From Labrenzia sp. R4_2 (GTDB lineage Bacteria; Pseudomonadota; Alphaproteobacteria; Rhizobiales; Stappiaceae): a stretch of DNA of 64,000 bases. Numbering within the stretch: position 1 is the first letter of the stretch; each line of letters begins with the position of its first letter. The notes beneath the pieces were generated by a model. That model was given only the letters and a program-made list of their open reading frames with translations. It made no database searches and was not told the origin of the DNA. The stretch is taken from NCBI RefSeq assembly GCF_017743865.1, contig NZ_JAGHRJ010000010.1, positions 84,087 to 148,086 of the forward strand, in the 5' to 3' direction. Shown here piece by piece: positions 42,399-51,487 of the stretch. The translations under genes were made by a program, and so were the position numbers.

Positions 42399-42486
42399 GT
42401 AGTTACCCAAAGGAACCTACTTTCTTTTTCTCCTCATCTGTCTTCATGTTACCGGGTGATTCGTACTTTCGCTACTGAAATACGAA
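42399..42486. promoter_or_regulatory. HxlR/NmrA divergent promoter with two dyads
   Basis: GTAGTTACCCAAAGGAACCTAC (42399-42420) is an imperfect dyad near the regulator start. TTCGTAC-N15-TACGAA (42460-42486, with inner TTTC/GAAA) is a stronger dyad 28 bp before the NmrA-like gene. Either may be the HxlR operator; neither resembles the TetR-type sites. Confidence 0.4.
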
Positions 42487-42513
42487 CCGAAAAAATCGAA
42501 CAGGAGAATACAC

Positions 42514-43371
42514 ATGATTTTGGTGATCGGTGGTACCGGCAACATCGGCAAATCCGTGGTCGAGGGACTGCTTGGCAAAGGACAGAAAGTGCGGGTTCTG
42601 GCCCGCGACGCAAAAACGGCGGGCCAGGCTTTTCAACAGGCCGAGGTTGTGCAGGGCGACCTGGACGATGCTGCCTCCCTTGCGCGGGCAATGGAAGGTG
42701 CCGAGAAACTGTTTCTCGTAACCCCGCTGCATCTGGATCAGATCAAGATGAAATCAAATGCCATCCAGGCTGCCAAAGCGGCGGGTATCAAGCATATCGT
42801 GATGTCCACCGGGATTGGCGCGGGTCCGGACGCGGGGGTTGAAATCGGGCGCTGGCATGGTGAAAGCCAAGAAGAGGTCAAGGCCACCGGCATTCCCTAT
42901 ACGTTTCTGCAACCCGGATTCTTCATGCAGAACTTCATAATGTCGGCTCCGACGATAATCGACCACGGTGCTTTCTATCTGCCGCTCGGGAACGGCGAAG
43001 TGTCCTTTGTCGATGCGCGTGACATTGCAGACGTCGCTGTCACCGCCCTGACCTCGCCGGGCTATGAAAATTCGGAACTGCCGATCACCGGCGGCCAGGC
43101 GATCACCTGTGAGAATGCGGCCGCAATAATGAGCGACGTTCTCGGGAAAGAGGTTCGCTTTGTCGATGTCACACTCGATCAGGCAAAAGAGGCGATGGTC
43201 GGAGCCGGACTGCCTGAAAAACTGGCTGACATAATGAACGAACTTTATGCTCTTGGACCGGCGGGACACCTCTCCTATGTCGCGCCCACCGTCGATGAGG
43301 CCACGGGCCACAAGCCGCGCGATTTCCGACAGTTCTTCGAAGACCACGCTGATGCGTTCCGGACAAACTGA
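42514..43371 (+). CDS. NmrA-like NAD(P)-binding oxidoreductase (QorB type)
   Basis: A 285-aa Rossmann protein with MILVIGGTGNIGKSVVEGLL, VRVLARD after beta-2, FLVTPLHLDQIK, and the NmrA-type HIVMSTGIGAGPD without a YxxxK motif. It resembles atypical SDRs such as E. coli QorB/YtfG. With the divergent HxlR gene it forms a self-contained unit that does not carry the catabolic island's dyad, so it is probably a quinone- or stress-linked passenger. Confidence 0.82.
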   Translation: MILVIGGTGNIGKSVVEGLLGKGQKVRVLARDAKTAGQAFQQAEVVQGDLDDAASLARAMEGAEKLFLVTPLHLDQIKMKSNAIQAAKAAGIKHIVMSTGIGAGPDAGVEIGRWHGESQEEVKATGIPYTFLQPGFFMQNFIMSAPTIIDHGAFYLPLGNGEVSFVDARDIADVAVTALTSPGYENSELPITGGQAITCENAAAIMSDVLGKEVRFVDVTLDQAKEAMVGAGLPEKLADIMNELYALGPAGHLSYVAPTVDEATGHKPRDFRQFFEDHADAFRTN

Positions 43372-43379
43372 GAATTGAA

Positions 43380-43485
43380 GCGTTTCGAAAAAACCTGAGT
43401 CACTGGTTTTGCTCGAAACGCCCACAACACTGAAACATGTCGCGGCGTTTCCGCTCAAACCTTTCTCAAGGTTAAGTGGAAACGC
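43380..43485. repeat. Two consecutive long hairpins between convergent genes
   Basis: Hairpin 1 (43380-43421): GCGTTTCGA pairs with TCGAAACGC and inner AAAACC with GGTTTT. Hairpin 2 (43445-43485): GCGTTTCC pairs with GGAAACGC and inner AACCTT with AAGGTT. Both have related outer arms (GCGTTTC). No T-tract follows. They may be bidirectional terminators or a REP-like pair. Confidence 0.5.
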
Positions 43486-43542
43486 TTTCAGGTGACAAGA
43501 TTACCTGCTCTTTTCCTGCCCCGCATAAGCGGCTTGCGAGAC

Positions 43543-43576
43543 CAAAAAATAAGGCCCGCCGGTTTTGGCGGGCCTT
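43543..43576 (-). terminator. Rho-independent terminator of the etfBA operon
   Basis: On the minus strand a 10-bp stem AAGGCCCGCC/GGCGGGCCTT with a 6-nt loop is followed by ATTTTTTGG, 33 bp after the etfA stop. A strong terminator for the long 55986-43609 operon. Confidence 0.88.
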
Positions 43577-43608
43577 TCGATTGTCTGTCCAGCGTCATCC
43601 GCGGTTGA

Positions 43609-44535
43609 TCAGAGTTTCTCGAGCAGCTCGGGCACGGCGGTGAAGAGGTCGGCGACCAGTCCGTAATCGGCGACTTGAAAGATCGGCGCCTCTTCGTCCT
43701 TGTTGATGGCGACGATGACCTTGGAGTCCTTCATGCCGGCGAGATGCTGGATCGCCCCCGAGATGCCAACGGCCACGTAGAGCTCGGGCGCGACGACCTT
43801 GCCGGTCTGACCGACCTGCCAGTCATTCGGGGCATAGCCGCTGTCGACGGCGGCACGCGAGGCGCCAACCGCGGCGCCCAGCTTGTCAGCCAGTTTCTCG
43901 ATCAGTGCGAAGTCGTCTTCCGAACCAACGCCACGGCCACCCGAGACGACAACACCGGCCGAGGTCAACTCGGGGCGGTCGCTTGCGGCGACCTTGTCTT
44001 CGACCCATTCGGACAGGCCCGGATCGTCCGTCGCGCCCACGGTTTCGACGGGCGCGGAACCGCCCGCGCCGGCCGCGCCAAAGGTCGAAGTCCGGAAGGT
44101 GATCACCTTCTTGGCGTCTTTGGATTTGACCGTCTGCATGGCGTTGCCGGCATAGATCGGGCGTTCAAAGGTCGACCCGTCCACAACTCCAGAGACATCC
44201 GACAAGACCATCACGTCCAGCAGCGCGGCAACACGCGGCATGACATTTTTGGCGTCGGTGGTGGCGGGTGCAACGATATGTTCAAACCCGTCTGCCAAAC
44301 TAACGATCAGAGCCGCGGTCGGTTCCGCCAGCCGATGGCCGAGGCTGGCATCTTCGGCGACCAGCACCTTGGCCACACCGTCAATTGTGGCGGCGGCGTC
44401 ACCGGCTGCCGCGGCGGAAGCGCCCACACACAGAACGGTCACATCGCCGATCGCCCTGGCTGCGGTCACGGCCTTGGCGGTGGCGTCCATCGCCAATTCG
44501 CCATTGGTCACTTCGGCAAGGAGAAGAACAGTCAT
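43609..44535 (-). CDS. etfA: Electron transfer flavoprotein alpha subunit
   Basis: A 308-aa EtfA. N-terminal domain VLLLAEVTNGELAMDATAKA; the C-terminal FAD domain has VVSGGRGVGSEDDFALIEKL, GASRAAVDSGYAPNDWQVGQ and TGKVVAPELYVAVGISGAIQ HL-type signature, with NKDEEAPIFQVADYGLVADL at the end. It takes electrons from the acyl-CoA dehydrogenases and hands them to ETF-ubiquinone oxidoreductase. Overlaps etfB by 1 bp (TAATG). Last gene before the terminator. Confidence 0.96.
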   Translation of the reverse strand: MTVLLLAEVTNGELAMDATAKAVTAARAIGDVTVLCVGASAAAAGDAAATIDGVAKVLVAEDASLGHRLAEPTAALIVSLADGFEHIVAPATTDAKNVMPRVAALLDVMVLSDVSGVVDGSTFERPIYAGNAMQTVKSKDAKKVITFRTSTFGAAGAGGSAPVETVGATDDPGLSEWVEDKVAASDRPELTSAGVVVSGGRGVGSEDDFALIEKLADKLGAAVGASRAAVDSGYAPNDWQVGQTGKVVAPELYVAVGISGAIQHLAGMKDSKVIVAINKDEEAPIFQVADYGLVADLFTAVPELLEKL

Positions 44536-45275
44536 TAGACAGCCCCCGCTTCTTTGAGTTTCGCAACCAGTTCGTCCACCGAACCAACGATGATCCCCGC
44601 GGACCGTTCGGCGGGTTCCTCGGTCTTGACGATTTCCAGGCGCGGAGAGACATCGACGCCGTAATCGGCAGCGGTTTTCTCGTTCAGCGGCTTTTTCTTG
44701 GCCTTCATGATGTTCGGCAGCGAAGCATAACGCGGCTCGTTCAGGCGAAGGTCCACGGTGACAATGGCGGGCATTTTCACGGAAATGGTCTGCAGGCCGC
44801 CGTCCACTTCGCGGGTGACCTTGGCGGTGTCGCCCTCGATGTCGATCTCAGAGGCAAAGGTGCCCTGCGACCAGCCGAGCAGAGCAGACAGCATCTGACC
44901 GGTGGCGTTCATGTCATTGTCGATCGCCTGCTTGCCGGCCAGCACCAGGCCGGGTTGTTCTTCTTCGACCACCTTGGCCAGGATCTTGGCGACCGCAAGG
45001 GGCTCGATATCGGTGTGCACGTCATCGGCCGCCTCGACCAGAATGGCACGGTCGGCCCCCATCGCCAGCGCCGTGCGCAACGTTTCCTGAGACTGCTTCA
45101 CACCGATGGAAACCACGACGATCTCCTCGGCCTTGCCGGCCTCTTCAACGGCGATCTCGTCAAAGGGGTTCATCGACATCTTCACGTTGGCAAGATCGAC
45201 ATCCGATCCGTCCGCCTTTACGCGGACCTTCACGTTGTAGTCGATCACGCGTTTCACAGGCACGAGTACCTTCAT
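44535..45275 (-). CDS. etfB: Electron transfer flavoprotein beta subunit
   Basis: A 246-aa EtfB with MKVLVPVKRVIDYNVKVRVK at the start, MNPFDEIAVEEA, GADRAILV, VLAGKQAIDNDMNATGQMLS and the signature EVDGGLQTISVKMPAIVTVD LRLNEPRYASLPNIMKAKKK region (the ETF beta loop). Forms the AMP-binding half of ETF. It lies downstream of two enoyl-CoA hydratase genes in the importer operon, so redox capacity and uptake are co-expressed. A second chromosomal ETF may exist; none is visible here. Confidence 0.96.
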   Translation of the reverse strand: MKVLVPVKRVIDYNVKVRVKADGSDVDLANVKMSMNPFDEIAVEEAGKAEEIVVVSIGVKQSQETLRTALAMGADRAILVEAADDVHTDIEPLAVAKILAKVVEEEQPGLVLAGKQAIDNDMNATGQMLSALLGWSQGTFASEIDIEGDTAKVTREVDGGLQTISVKMPAIVTVDLRLNEPRYASLPNIMKAKKKPLNEKTAADYGVDVSPRLEIVKTEEPAERSAGIIVGSVDELVAKLKEAGAV

Positions 45276-45317
45276 TGGCGTGGTCTCCTTGAGTTTTGCG
45301 ATAAGGTTTCAACCGAG

Positions 45318-46100
45318 CTAACGGTCTTTGAATTCTGGAGTTCTTTTTTCCGAAAACGCTTTCATGGCCTCGGGAAAGTCATGCGCGCACAGCAAAACGC
45401 TTTGGGCATCGCGCTCGATATCCAGCGCCTCGAGATAGCTGCACTCGGCTGCGGCGCGCATCACACGCTTGGCGGTCTGAACGCCAAACATCGGGTGCGT
45501 TGCAATCTCGCGGGCAATTTCCAGCGCCCGTACCTCGACCTGGTTGGCCTGCACGCATTCTTCGACAACGCGCAGGTCCCTGGCGGTGCGCCCGTCGATT
45601 TCACGGCCCGTGAGCACCAGCATCCGCGCCACCCCTACACCGGCACGCTGCTGAAGCAGCCAGCTCGATCCCGTGTCTGGACAGCCGCCGACGCGCGCAA
45701 AAACTTCGCACAGCCGGGCATCTTCGGCGGCAACGACAATATCCGCCGACAAGGCCAGGCTTAGACCCGCGCCAAAAGCCACGCCGCATACCGCGGAAAT
45801 AAGAGGTTTGCGAAACAGATAGGCCGCGCGTCCGCCATCGTGAACCAGCTCCACCATTTCCAATGTCGCCCTTGCGCCTTTGGCGATCTCGGACTGAAAC
45901 CCGACAAGATCGCCGCCGCTGCTGAAATGATCGCCACCGGTCATGACAACGACACGGATCGTATCGTCCCGTTCGGCTTCGCTTAGGAGCACCACCAGTT
46001 CTTCGACGAACCCGATGCTGTAAGGGTTGCGCTTTGTCGGCTGAAGAAAACGCAGGATTGCGACAGGGCCTTCCCTGTCCAGGCGAATAAGTTCAGTCAT
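45318..46100 (-). CDS. Enoyl-CoA hydratase/isomerase
   Basis: A 260-aa crotonase. DHFSSGGDLVGFQSEIAKGA and SAVCGVAFGAGLSLALSADI form the oxyanion hole; the catalytic helix region is CEVFARVGGCPDTGSSWLLQ with Glu and Asp at the two acid/base positions. C-terminal AFSEKRTPEFKD is typical. It is 11 bp from the upstream crotonase gene and 42 bp from etfB. Substrate unknown; hydratase or isomerase of the same pathway. Confidence 0.88.
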   Translation of the reverse strand: MTELIRLDREGPVAILRFLQPTKRNPYSIGFVEELVVLLSEAERDDTIRVVVMTGGDHFSSGGDLVGFQSEIAKGARATLEMVELVHDGGRAAYLFRKPLISAVCGVAFGAGLSLALSADIVVAAEDARLCEVFARVGGCPDTGSSWLLQQRAGVGVARMLVLTGREIDGRTARDLRVVEECVQANQVEVRALEIAREIATHPMFGVQTAKRVMRAAAECSYLEALDIERDAQSVLLCAHDFPEAMKAFSEKRTPEFKDR

Positions 46101-46111
46101 TCAAGCCTCCA

Positions 46112-46888
46112 TCAGGTCCCGGTCCAGACGGGTACTCGTTTTTCAGCGAAGGCCTTGGGGCCTTCAATCGCGTCGTTGCTGGCGTAAACCGCCTCGTGCA
46201 GGCGCTTACCCTCTTTCAGGCCACCCGCACAGCCCAGGTCCATGGTTGCGCGAACGCTGCCTTTGGCCGCAATCACCGAAAGAGGCGCCGCGCTGGCAAT
46301 ACGTTTGGCAAGGTCGAAGGCCCGTGCGCGAACGCCATCGGGGGTGTCTTCGATATAGTTGGTGAACCCGTATTCGTGCAGACGCTCGATCGGCATCAAG
46401 TCCCCGGTCAGAACAATTTCCATAAGGATGGGCTGCGGCAGCATGGACAGTGCTGGCGATGCCCAGGGCGATCCACGACCAATCTTTACTTCGGTGATAC
46501 CGACCTTGGTCCCCTTGAGACCGACCCGCAGATCGCAATTCAAGGTCAGCATCATTCCGCCCGCCATCAGCGATCCGGTCATCGCTGCGATGATCGGTTT
46601 CTTGCAGGCACGCATGGTCTCGTGAAAGGGATCGCGCATTTTGGTCAGGATATCCACGCCCTCGTCGCGTGCGATTTGTGTAGCTTCCTTCAGATCCAGT
46701 CCGGCGCTGAATACGCCGCAATCGGCCGAAGTCAGAATGGCCACACGAACGCTGTCATCCGCCTCGATCTTCTCCCAGGCGTCAGTCAGACCGTTCGTAG
46801 CCGCCACGGAAAGCGCGTTTTTGCGTTCGGGCCGGTTAATACAGACGGTCGCAATTCCGTCTACGATCGTCACGTCAATGGGGCTCAT
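46112..46888 (-). CDS. Enoyl-CoA hydratase
   Basis: A 258-aa crotonase: INRPERKNALSVAATNGLTD, GVFSAGLDLKEATQIARDEG, AAMTGSLMAGGMMLTLNCDL and GITEVKIGRGSPWASPALSM, keeping the Glu of TEV. ATG 46888 (MSPIDVTIVDGIATVC) was chosen over the open frame to 47017. It lies after a hairpin that may reduce transcription from the receptor gene. Only distantly similar to the neighbour, so the two probably have different substrates. Confidence 0.88.
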   Translation of the reverse strand: MSPIDVTIVDGIATVCINRPERKNALSVAATNGLTDAWEKIEADDSVRVAILTSADCGVFSAGLDLKEATQIARDEGVDILTKMRDPFHETMRACKKPIIAAMTGSLMAGGMMLTLNCDLRVGLKGTKVGITEVKIGRGSPWASPALSMLPQPILMEIVLTGDLMPIERLHEYGFTNYIEDTPDGVRARAFDLAKRIASAAPLSVIAAKGSVRATMDLGCAGGLKEGKRLHEAVYASNDAIEGPKAFAEKRVPVWTGT

Positions 46889-46931
46889 GATACTCGCTTC
46901 GCTTTCTCGGAACAATCTAACCGCGGAAAGG

Positions 46932-46959
46932 TTCCCCGCGACGTGTTTGCCGCGGGGAA
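46932..46959 (-). terminator. Hairpin after the ABC receptor gene (attenuator-like)
   Basis: On the minus strand TTCCCCGCG pairs with CGCGGGGAA (9 bp, 10-nt loop), 8 bp past the receptor stop, followed by only CCTTTCC. Likely a partial terminator or mRNA-stabilising stem giving more receptor than downstream mRNA. Confidence 0.5.
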
Positions 46960-46967
46960 GCCCAGTC

Positions 46968-48218
46968 TTATTCGACTTTGAAAGTCGCGGAGCTGTGCTT
47001 GATGACATCCCACACAACGTCGAGATAGTCGGCGCTCCAGTCGGTCAGCGGAACCCAGGTTTCGCCATTCCACTGCTCGACACGTGTCTTGCCACCGCCA
47101 CCGTGGTCGGATGCGCTCACAGTCACCGGAGCCATAACCCCGTTGCCGTCGAACTCGGAGATCGATTCATAGGCTGCTTTCATGCTTTCCGGCGTCACAG
47201 GCCAACCGCTCTGCTTGATCGCCAGACGGGCGGCTTCGAAACCAACCGAATAGATTGCCATGCCGGTGTTGTAATACACGTCACGAACAAGGTTTTCGGG
47301 GCCGCTGCCTTCACCCTTGGCATAATAGGTTTCGAGCATGGTTTTCACGATCGGGACTTCCTGACCACCGGCCACGTTGGTGCCACGCAGAATCCCCTTT
47401 GCCTCTTCGGCGCCAATATTGGCGATATCGACCTCGTTCAGCCAGTTCACCGACAGATAGCGGTCGATCGGGAAACGGTTGCGACGCATTTCTTTCGAGG
47501 CGACGACATGACCGCCCGCCAGAAGCCAGCTGATCACATAGTCGGGCTTGTCGCGGCGGATTTTGCTCCATGCGCCGGCTTGATCCGACCCGGGAAGCGG
47601 CACGGGGTAAAGCTCCAGTTCGAACCCTTCCTTTTCGGAAAGCGTTTTCAGGATCTCGATCGGTTCCTGACCAAAGGGATAATCCAGATAGATGAACCCG
47701 ATCTTCGCTTTGCTCAAATCACCGCCCATCTGACCCTTGATGAAGGCAACGTCATTTGCCGCCTGCTGCCAATAGGTCGGACCCACCGGGAAAACCCATT
47801 CGAACACATCGCCGTCCACGGCGTCACCGCGGCCAACGAAGGACTGCATCAACACGTTGCCGTCCTTCATGGCACGTGGCAGAACCGCGTTCGTGACCGG
47901 CGTGGACAGAAAATTGAATAGGAACACACCTTCGCGCTTGAGCTGCTCATAGCATTCCACACCACGCTGCGGTTCGTTGCCGTGATCGCGAATGATAATT
48001 TCCACCGGATGACCTTCGATACCGCCATTTTCGTTGGTGTATATCGCCAGGTCCTGCGCCGCCTGGGCCACCTGCGGCGAAATGAACGTGTAGGATTTAC
48101 TAAGGTCGAAGCAGAGTCCGAAGCGGATCGGCTCCTTGTCCTGCGCTGAGGCCACAGTCGCGCTTGCCGCCAGAGCGGTAGCAAGGGCCACTGCCTTGAT
48201 GTGCTGTTTGACTTTCAT
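46968..48218 (-). CDS. LIV-type ABC transporter substrate-binding protein 1
   Basis: A 416-aa periplasmic receptor (Peripla_BP_6 fold). Signal peptide MKVKQHIKAVALATALAASATVASA; body RFGLCFDLSKSYTFISPQVA, DHGNEPQRGVECYEQLKREG, YPVPLPGSDQAGAWSKIRRD, SDHGGGGKTRVEQWNGETWV. ATG 48218. It is a tandem paralogue of the next protein (about two thirds of residues identical by eye). Family members bind amino acids, aromatics or short acids; the CoA context suggests a carboxylate. Confidence 0.92.
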   Translation of the reverse strand: MKVKQHIKAVALATALAASATVASAQDKEPIRFGLCFDLSKSYTFISPQVAQAAQDLAIYTNENGGIEGHPVEIIIRDHGNEPQRGVECYEQLKREGVFLFNFLSTPVTNAVLPRAMKDGNVLMQSFVGRGDAVDGDVFEWVFPVGPTYWQQAANDVAFIKGQMGGDLSKAKIGFIYLDYPFGQEPIEILKTLSEKEGFELELYPVPLPGSDQAGAWSKIRRDKPDYVISWLLAGGHVVASKEMRRNRFPIDRYLSVNWLNEVDIANIGAEEAKGILRGTNVAGGQEVPIVKTMLETYYAKGEGSGPENLVRDVYYNTGMAIYSVGFEAARLAIKQSGWPVTPESMKAAYESISEFDGNGVMAPVTVSASDHGGGGKTRVEQWNGETWVPLTDWSADYLDVVWDVIKHSSATFKVE

Positions 48219-48315
48219 GTTTTCTCTCTCCCGTTGGTTTGGTTTAGGGCGGTGATACCGTTTCGTAACCGCCACTGCCGCCCCGCGTAGCGTCACGCTT
48301 CCTGCGATCAGTCAT

Positions 48316-49554
48316 TCACTGCTCGTATTTTGAGGAACTTTCTTTAACCACGTCCCACACGACGTCGGCGTATTCAGAGATCCAGTTGGTTTGCGGCACC
48401 CAAGTCTCCCCGTCCCACATCTCGATCCGGGTCTTACCACCGCCGCCATGATCTTCGGCCGTCACCGTAATGGGTGCCATCAGCCCGTTAGCGTCGTATC
48501 CCTCAAGCGACTCCAGTCCCACTTTGTAGGACTTTGCGGTAATCGGAAGGCCTTCGTGTTCTGCTGCCTTGCGCGCGGCTTCGAACATGATTGAATACAT
48601 GGCCAGACCAGTGTTGTAGAAAACGTCCTGGGTCTTCTCAATCGGGCCGGACCCCTCGCCCCTGTCATAGAGCTCAGTCATGATCTCTTGATACAGAGCG
48701 ACATTCTGACCGCCCACAACATTGGTTCCGCGCTTAATACCCTTGGCGGCCTCGTTGCCGATGTTGGCGATATCGACTTCGTTCAGCCAGTTGACGGAAA
48801 TGTATTTGTCCATCGGGATGCGATTGCGCTGCATTTCCTTCGACGCAACCACATGCGCACCGCCCAGCATCCAGACAATCACATGGTCGGGCTTGTCTCG
48901 GCGCACCTTGGACCACACACCGGCCTGGTCGCTGCCAGGCAGAGGCACAGGGTAAAGCTCAAGCTCAAAACCCTCTTTCTCGGACAGGGTTTCGAGAATC
49001 TCGATCGGCTCCTGTCCGAAGGGATAGTCGAAATAAACAAACCCCACCTTCACGTCCGACAAGTCGCCGTCATGCAATTGCTTTATGTAGGCAACATCAT
49101 TGGCCGCCTGTCCCCAATAGGTCGGTCCGACCGGATAGACCCATTCGAAAACGGTGCCGTCAACGGCATCGCCGCGGCCGACAAGTGACTGCATCAGGAT
49201 GCGCCCGTCTTCCATGGCCCGCGGCAGGATGGCCAGAGAAACGGGAGTGGACAGTGTATCGAAGACGAATACACCCTCGCGGCTGAGCTTCGAGTAGCAC
49301 TCGATCCCGCGCTGTGGCTCGTTCCCATGATCGCGCACGATAACCTCGACCGGCTCTCCTCCGATGCCGCCCTTCATGTTGACCAGTTTCGCGAGATCCT
49401 GTGCCGCTTGGGCAACCTGTGGCGTGGCAAAGGTATAAGCTTTGCTGAGGTCGTAGCAGATGCCGATCTTGAATGGCTCAGCCAGCGCCTGGGTGCCGAA
49501 CAGCGCCCCGCCAACCACTGAAAATACAGCCAACGCTTTGGTAAATTTCTTCAT
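48316..49554 (-). CDS. LIV-type ABC transporter substrate-binding protein 2
   Basis: A 412-aa receptor and paralogue of the neighbour: signal MKKFTKALAVFSVVGGALFGTQALA, KIGICYDLSKAYTFATPQVA, DHGNEPQRGIECYSKLSREG, YPVPLPGSDQAGVWSKVRRD, EDHGGGGKTRIEMWDGETWV. The shared PVPLPGSDQAG and GGGGKTR blocks are identical in both. ATG 49554 was chosen (M7 of the open frame). Two receptors with one permease set could broaden ligand range or dose. Confidence 0.92.
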   Translation of the reverse strand: MKKFTKALAVFSVVGGALFGTQALAEPFKIGICYDLSKAYTFATPQVAQAAQDLAKLVNMKGGIGGEPVEVIVRDHGNEPQRGIECYSKLSREGVFVFDTLSTPVSLAILPRAMEDGRILMQSLVGRGDAVDGTVFEWVYPVGPTYWGQAANDVAYIKQLHDGDLSDVKVGFVYFDYPFGQEPIEILETLSEKEGFELELYPVPLPGSDQAGVWSKVRRDKPDHVIVWMLGGAHVVASKEMQRNRIPMDKYISVNWLNEVDIANIGNEAAKGIKRGTNVVGGQNVALYQEIMTELYDRGEGSGPIEKTQDVFYNTGLAMYSIMFEAARKAAEHEGLPITAKSYKVGLESLEGYDANGLMAPITVTAEDHGGGGKTRIEMWDGETWVPQTNWISEYADVVWDVVKESSSKYEQ

Positions 49555-49587
49555 TTGTTCCTCCCTGAACAATTTCTGATTAGTACC

Positions 49588-50406
49588 TCAACTCAACCAG
49601 CGTTTGCGTCGGCTGTAGTGCTTGACGTTGTGAAAATCGGTGCCTTCCCCACCACCCAGATAGAACTCCTGAATGTCGGAGTTGGACTTGAGCGCCTCGG
49701 CCGTGCCGTGCATAACCACGCGGCCGTTCTCGATCAGATACCCTTGAGAAACGATCTCCAATGCCGCCAAGGCGTTCTGTTCCACCAGCAGGACGGACAG
49801 GCCCTCATCCTTATTGATCTTTTGCAAGATGCCGAAGATTTCCTCGACCAGGAACGGAGCAAGCCCGAGACTTGGTTCATCAAGCATCAACAGCTTCGGC
49901 TGGGTCACGAGGGCCCGCCCAATTGCAAGCATCTGTTGCTCACCACCCGACAAATAGCCTGCTTGCGAATTGCGGCGCTCGGCAAGCCGCGGAAAGTATC
50001 CGTAGATCTTTTCTTTTTCGGCATTCAGCGCTGAGCGGGACATTCCGCGCGGCGCGGCGGCTGTCAGGTTCTCGTCGGGGGTCAGGTGTTCGAATACCCG
50101 TCGCCCTTCGATGACATGACAGATGCCCATCTCGACACGTTTTTGCGCGAGCGCTTCGGTAATTTCCGTTCCTTGGAACGTTATCTCACCTCGGCTGATG
50201 CGTCCGCGCTCAGCCTTCAAAAGACCGCTGATCGCTTTCAACGTGGTGCTTTTCCCCGCTCCGTTAGATCCCAATAGTGCGATCATCTCGCCTATAGGGA
50301 CTTGGACCGAAACACCTTTGACCGCCAGCATCACATTGTCGTACAGAACTTCGACGCTGTTCATGGATAGAATGTTCTGGGCTTCAACTTTTTCTTGCAT
50401 CGACAT
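49588..50406 (-). CDS. livF: LivF-type ABC ATPase
   Basis: A 272-aa ATPase. Walker A LLGSNGAGKSTTLKAI, signature YLSGGEQQMLAIGRAL, Walker B LLMLDEPSLGLAPF and switch His replaced by the LLVEQNALAALEI segment normal for LivF. A C-terminal tail of about 20 residues (FHNVKHYSRRKRWLS) extends past most LivF. Second ATPase of the importer with LivG at 54288. Confidence 0.92.
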   Translation of the reverse strand: MSMQEKVEAQNILSMNSVEVLYDNVMLAVKGVSVQVPIGEMIALLGSNGAGKSTTLKAISGLLKAERGRISRGEITFQGTEITEALAQKRVEMGICHVIEGRRVFEHLTPDENLTAAAPRGMSRSALNAEKEKIYGYFPRLAERRNSQAGYLSGGEQQMLAIGRALVTQPKLLMLDEPSLGLAPFLVEEIFGILQKINKDEGLSVLLVEQNALAALEIVSQGYLIENGRVVMHGTAEALKSNSDIQEFYLGGGEGTDFHNVKHYSRRKRWLS

Positions 50407-50410
50407 TTCC

Positions 50411-51484
50411 CTATTTCTTGAACTGATCGAAGGGCCAGACCATCAGATAGTCTCTGATGTTGCCGTAGAGTTTGCCCAAACCGAGTGGTTCAATCAGAAG
50501 GATAATGACGATCAGTGCGCCATAGACTGCGTTCGGGATGTGAGCGAGTGTTTCAACATCGATCTGTACGCCAATCCAGTCACTCAGCGTGACGACGAGA
50601 CCATTCACCAGACCGGGAACAAGAAGGATAAGGGCAACGCCAAAATAGGTTCCGATGATGCTGCCAAGACCGCCAACGATCACCATCGCAAGAACCTGGA
50701 TCGAAACGGCAACTGAGAATTGCTCGGGCGCTGCGAGAAAGAAAAAGGTGGCAACAAGCAATGCACCGCTGACGCCCGCGATGAAAGACGAAGTCGCAAA
50801 TGCCAGAATTTTGTAGTAGAAACTGTTCACACCTAGGATCGCGGCTGCAAAGTCTTTTTCCCGTACAGCGACCAGGGCGCGACCAAGCCCCGTGCGTTTG
50901 AGGTTGAGCATGAACATCGTCACCAACACGCACCAACCAAAGGCAACATAGTAAAAGCCGGTGTCAGACGTGATCTCTTGTCCAAGCAGCGCCAATGTCG
51001 GTGACTGGAGCGACGCGTGTGAGCCCCCCGAGATCGCCGGAGAGTGGGTCAGAACCCAGTCCATCACGAATTGCATCGCGAGAGTAGTGAGAGCGAGATA
51101 GAGCCCTTTGACCCGCAAGGCGGCAAAAGCGAACAGGCTACCAATCACAGATGAAGTCAATCCGCCAATGATAAGGGCGAATTCCCAAGGCACCCCGAAA
51201 CGCGCGGCGTGGATCGACGAATATGCTCCGACGGCCATGACCGCAGCATAACCCAAGTGCAGTTGGCCGGCCCACCCTGTCACCAGGTTCAGGCCCAGAG
51301 CGGCGGCCGTCCAGATCAGCCACGGAAGCATGTAACTGTTCAGATAGAGCGACGGTATGATGAATGGCGCGGCAATGGCGATCAGGAAGATGAATGCAGT
51401 CAGATTCCGGTCAGCAGGTACCTTGAAGATTCGGCTATCCGAAACGTAGTTGGCGTGATGGACGCCAGAAAGTTTGTAAAACAT
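50411..51484 (-). CDS. livM: LivM-type ABC permease
   Basis: A 357-aa integral membrane permease with about nine hydrophobic segments, the family motif GWAGQLHLGYAAVMAVGAYS, and the ATPase-docking EAA-like loop (KRTGLGRALVAVREKDFAAA). It lies 3 bp from livH and 4 bp from livF. Transports the receptor ligand with LivH. Confidence 0.92.
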   Translation of the reverse strand: MFYKLSGVHHANYVSDSRIFKVPADRNLTAFIFLIAIAAPFIIPSLYLNSYMLPWLIWTAAALGLNLVTGWAGQLHLGYAAVMAVGAYSSIHAARFGVPWEFALIIGGLTSSVIGSLFAFAALRVKGLYLALTTLAMQFVMDWVLTHSPAISGGSHASLQSPTLALLGQEITSDTGFYYVAFGWCVLVTMFMLNLKRTGLGRALVAVREKDFAAAILGVNSFYYKILAFATSSFIAGVSGALLVATFFFLAAPEQFSVAVSIQVLAMVIVGGLGSIIGTYFGVALILLVPGLVNGLVVTLSDWIGVQIDVETLAHIPNAVYGALIVIILLIEPLGLGKLYGNIRDYLMVWPFDQFKK

Positions 51485-51487
51485 GCC

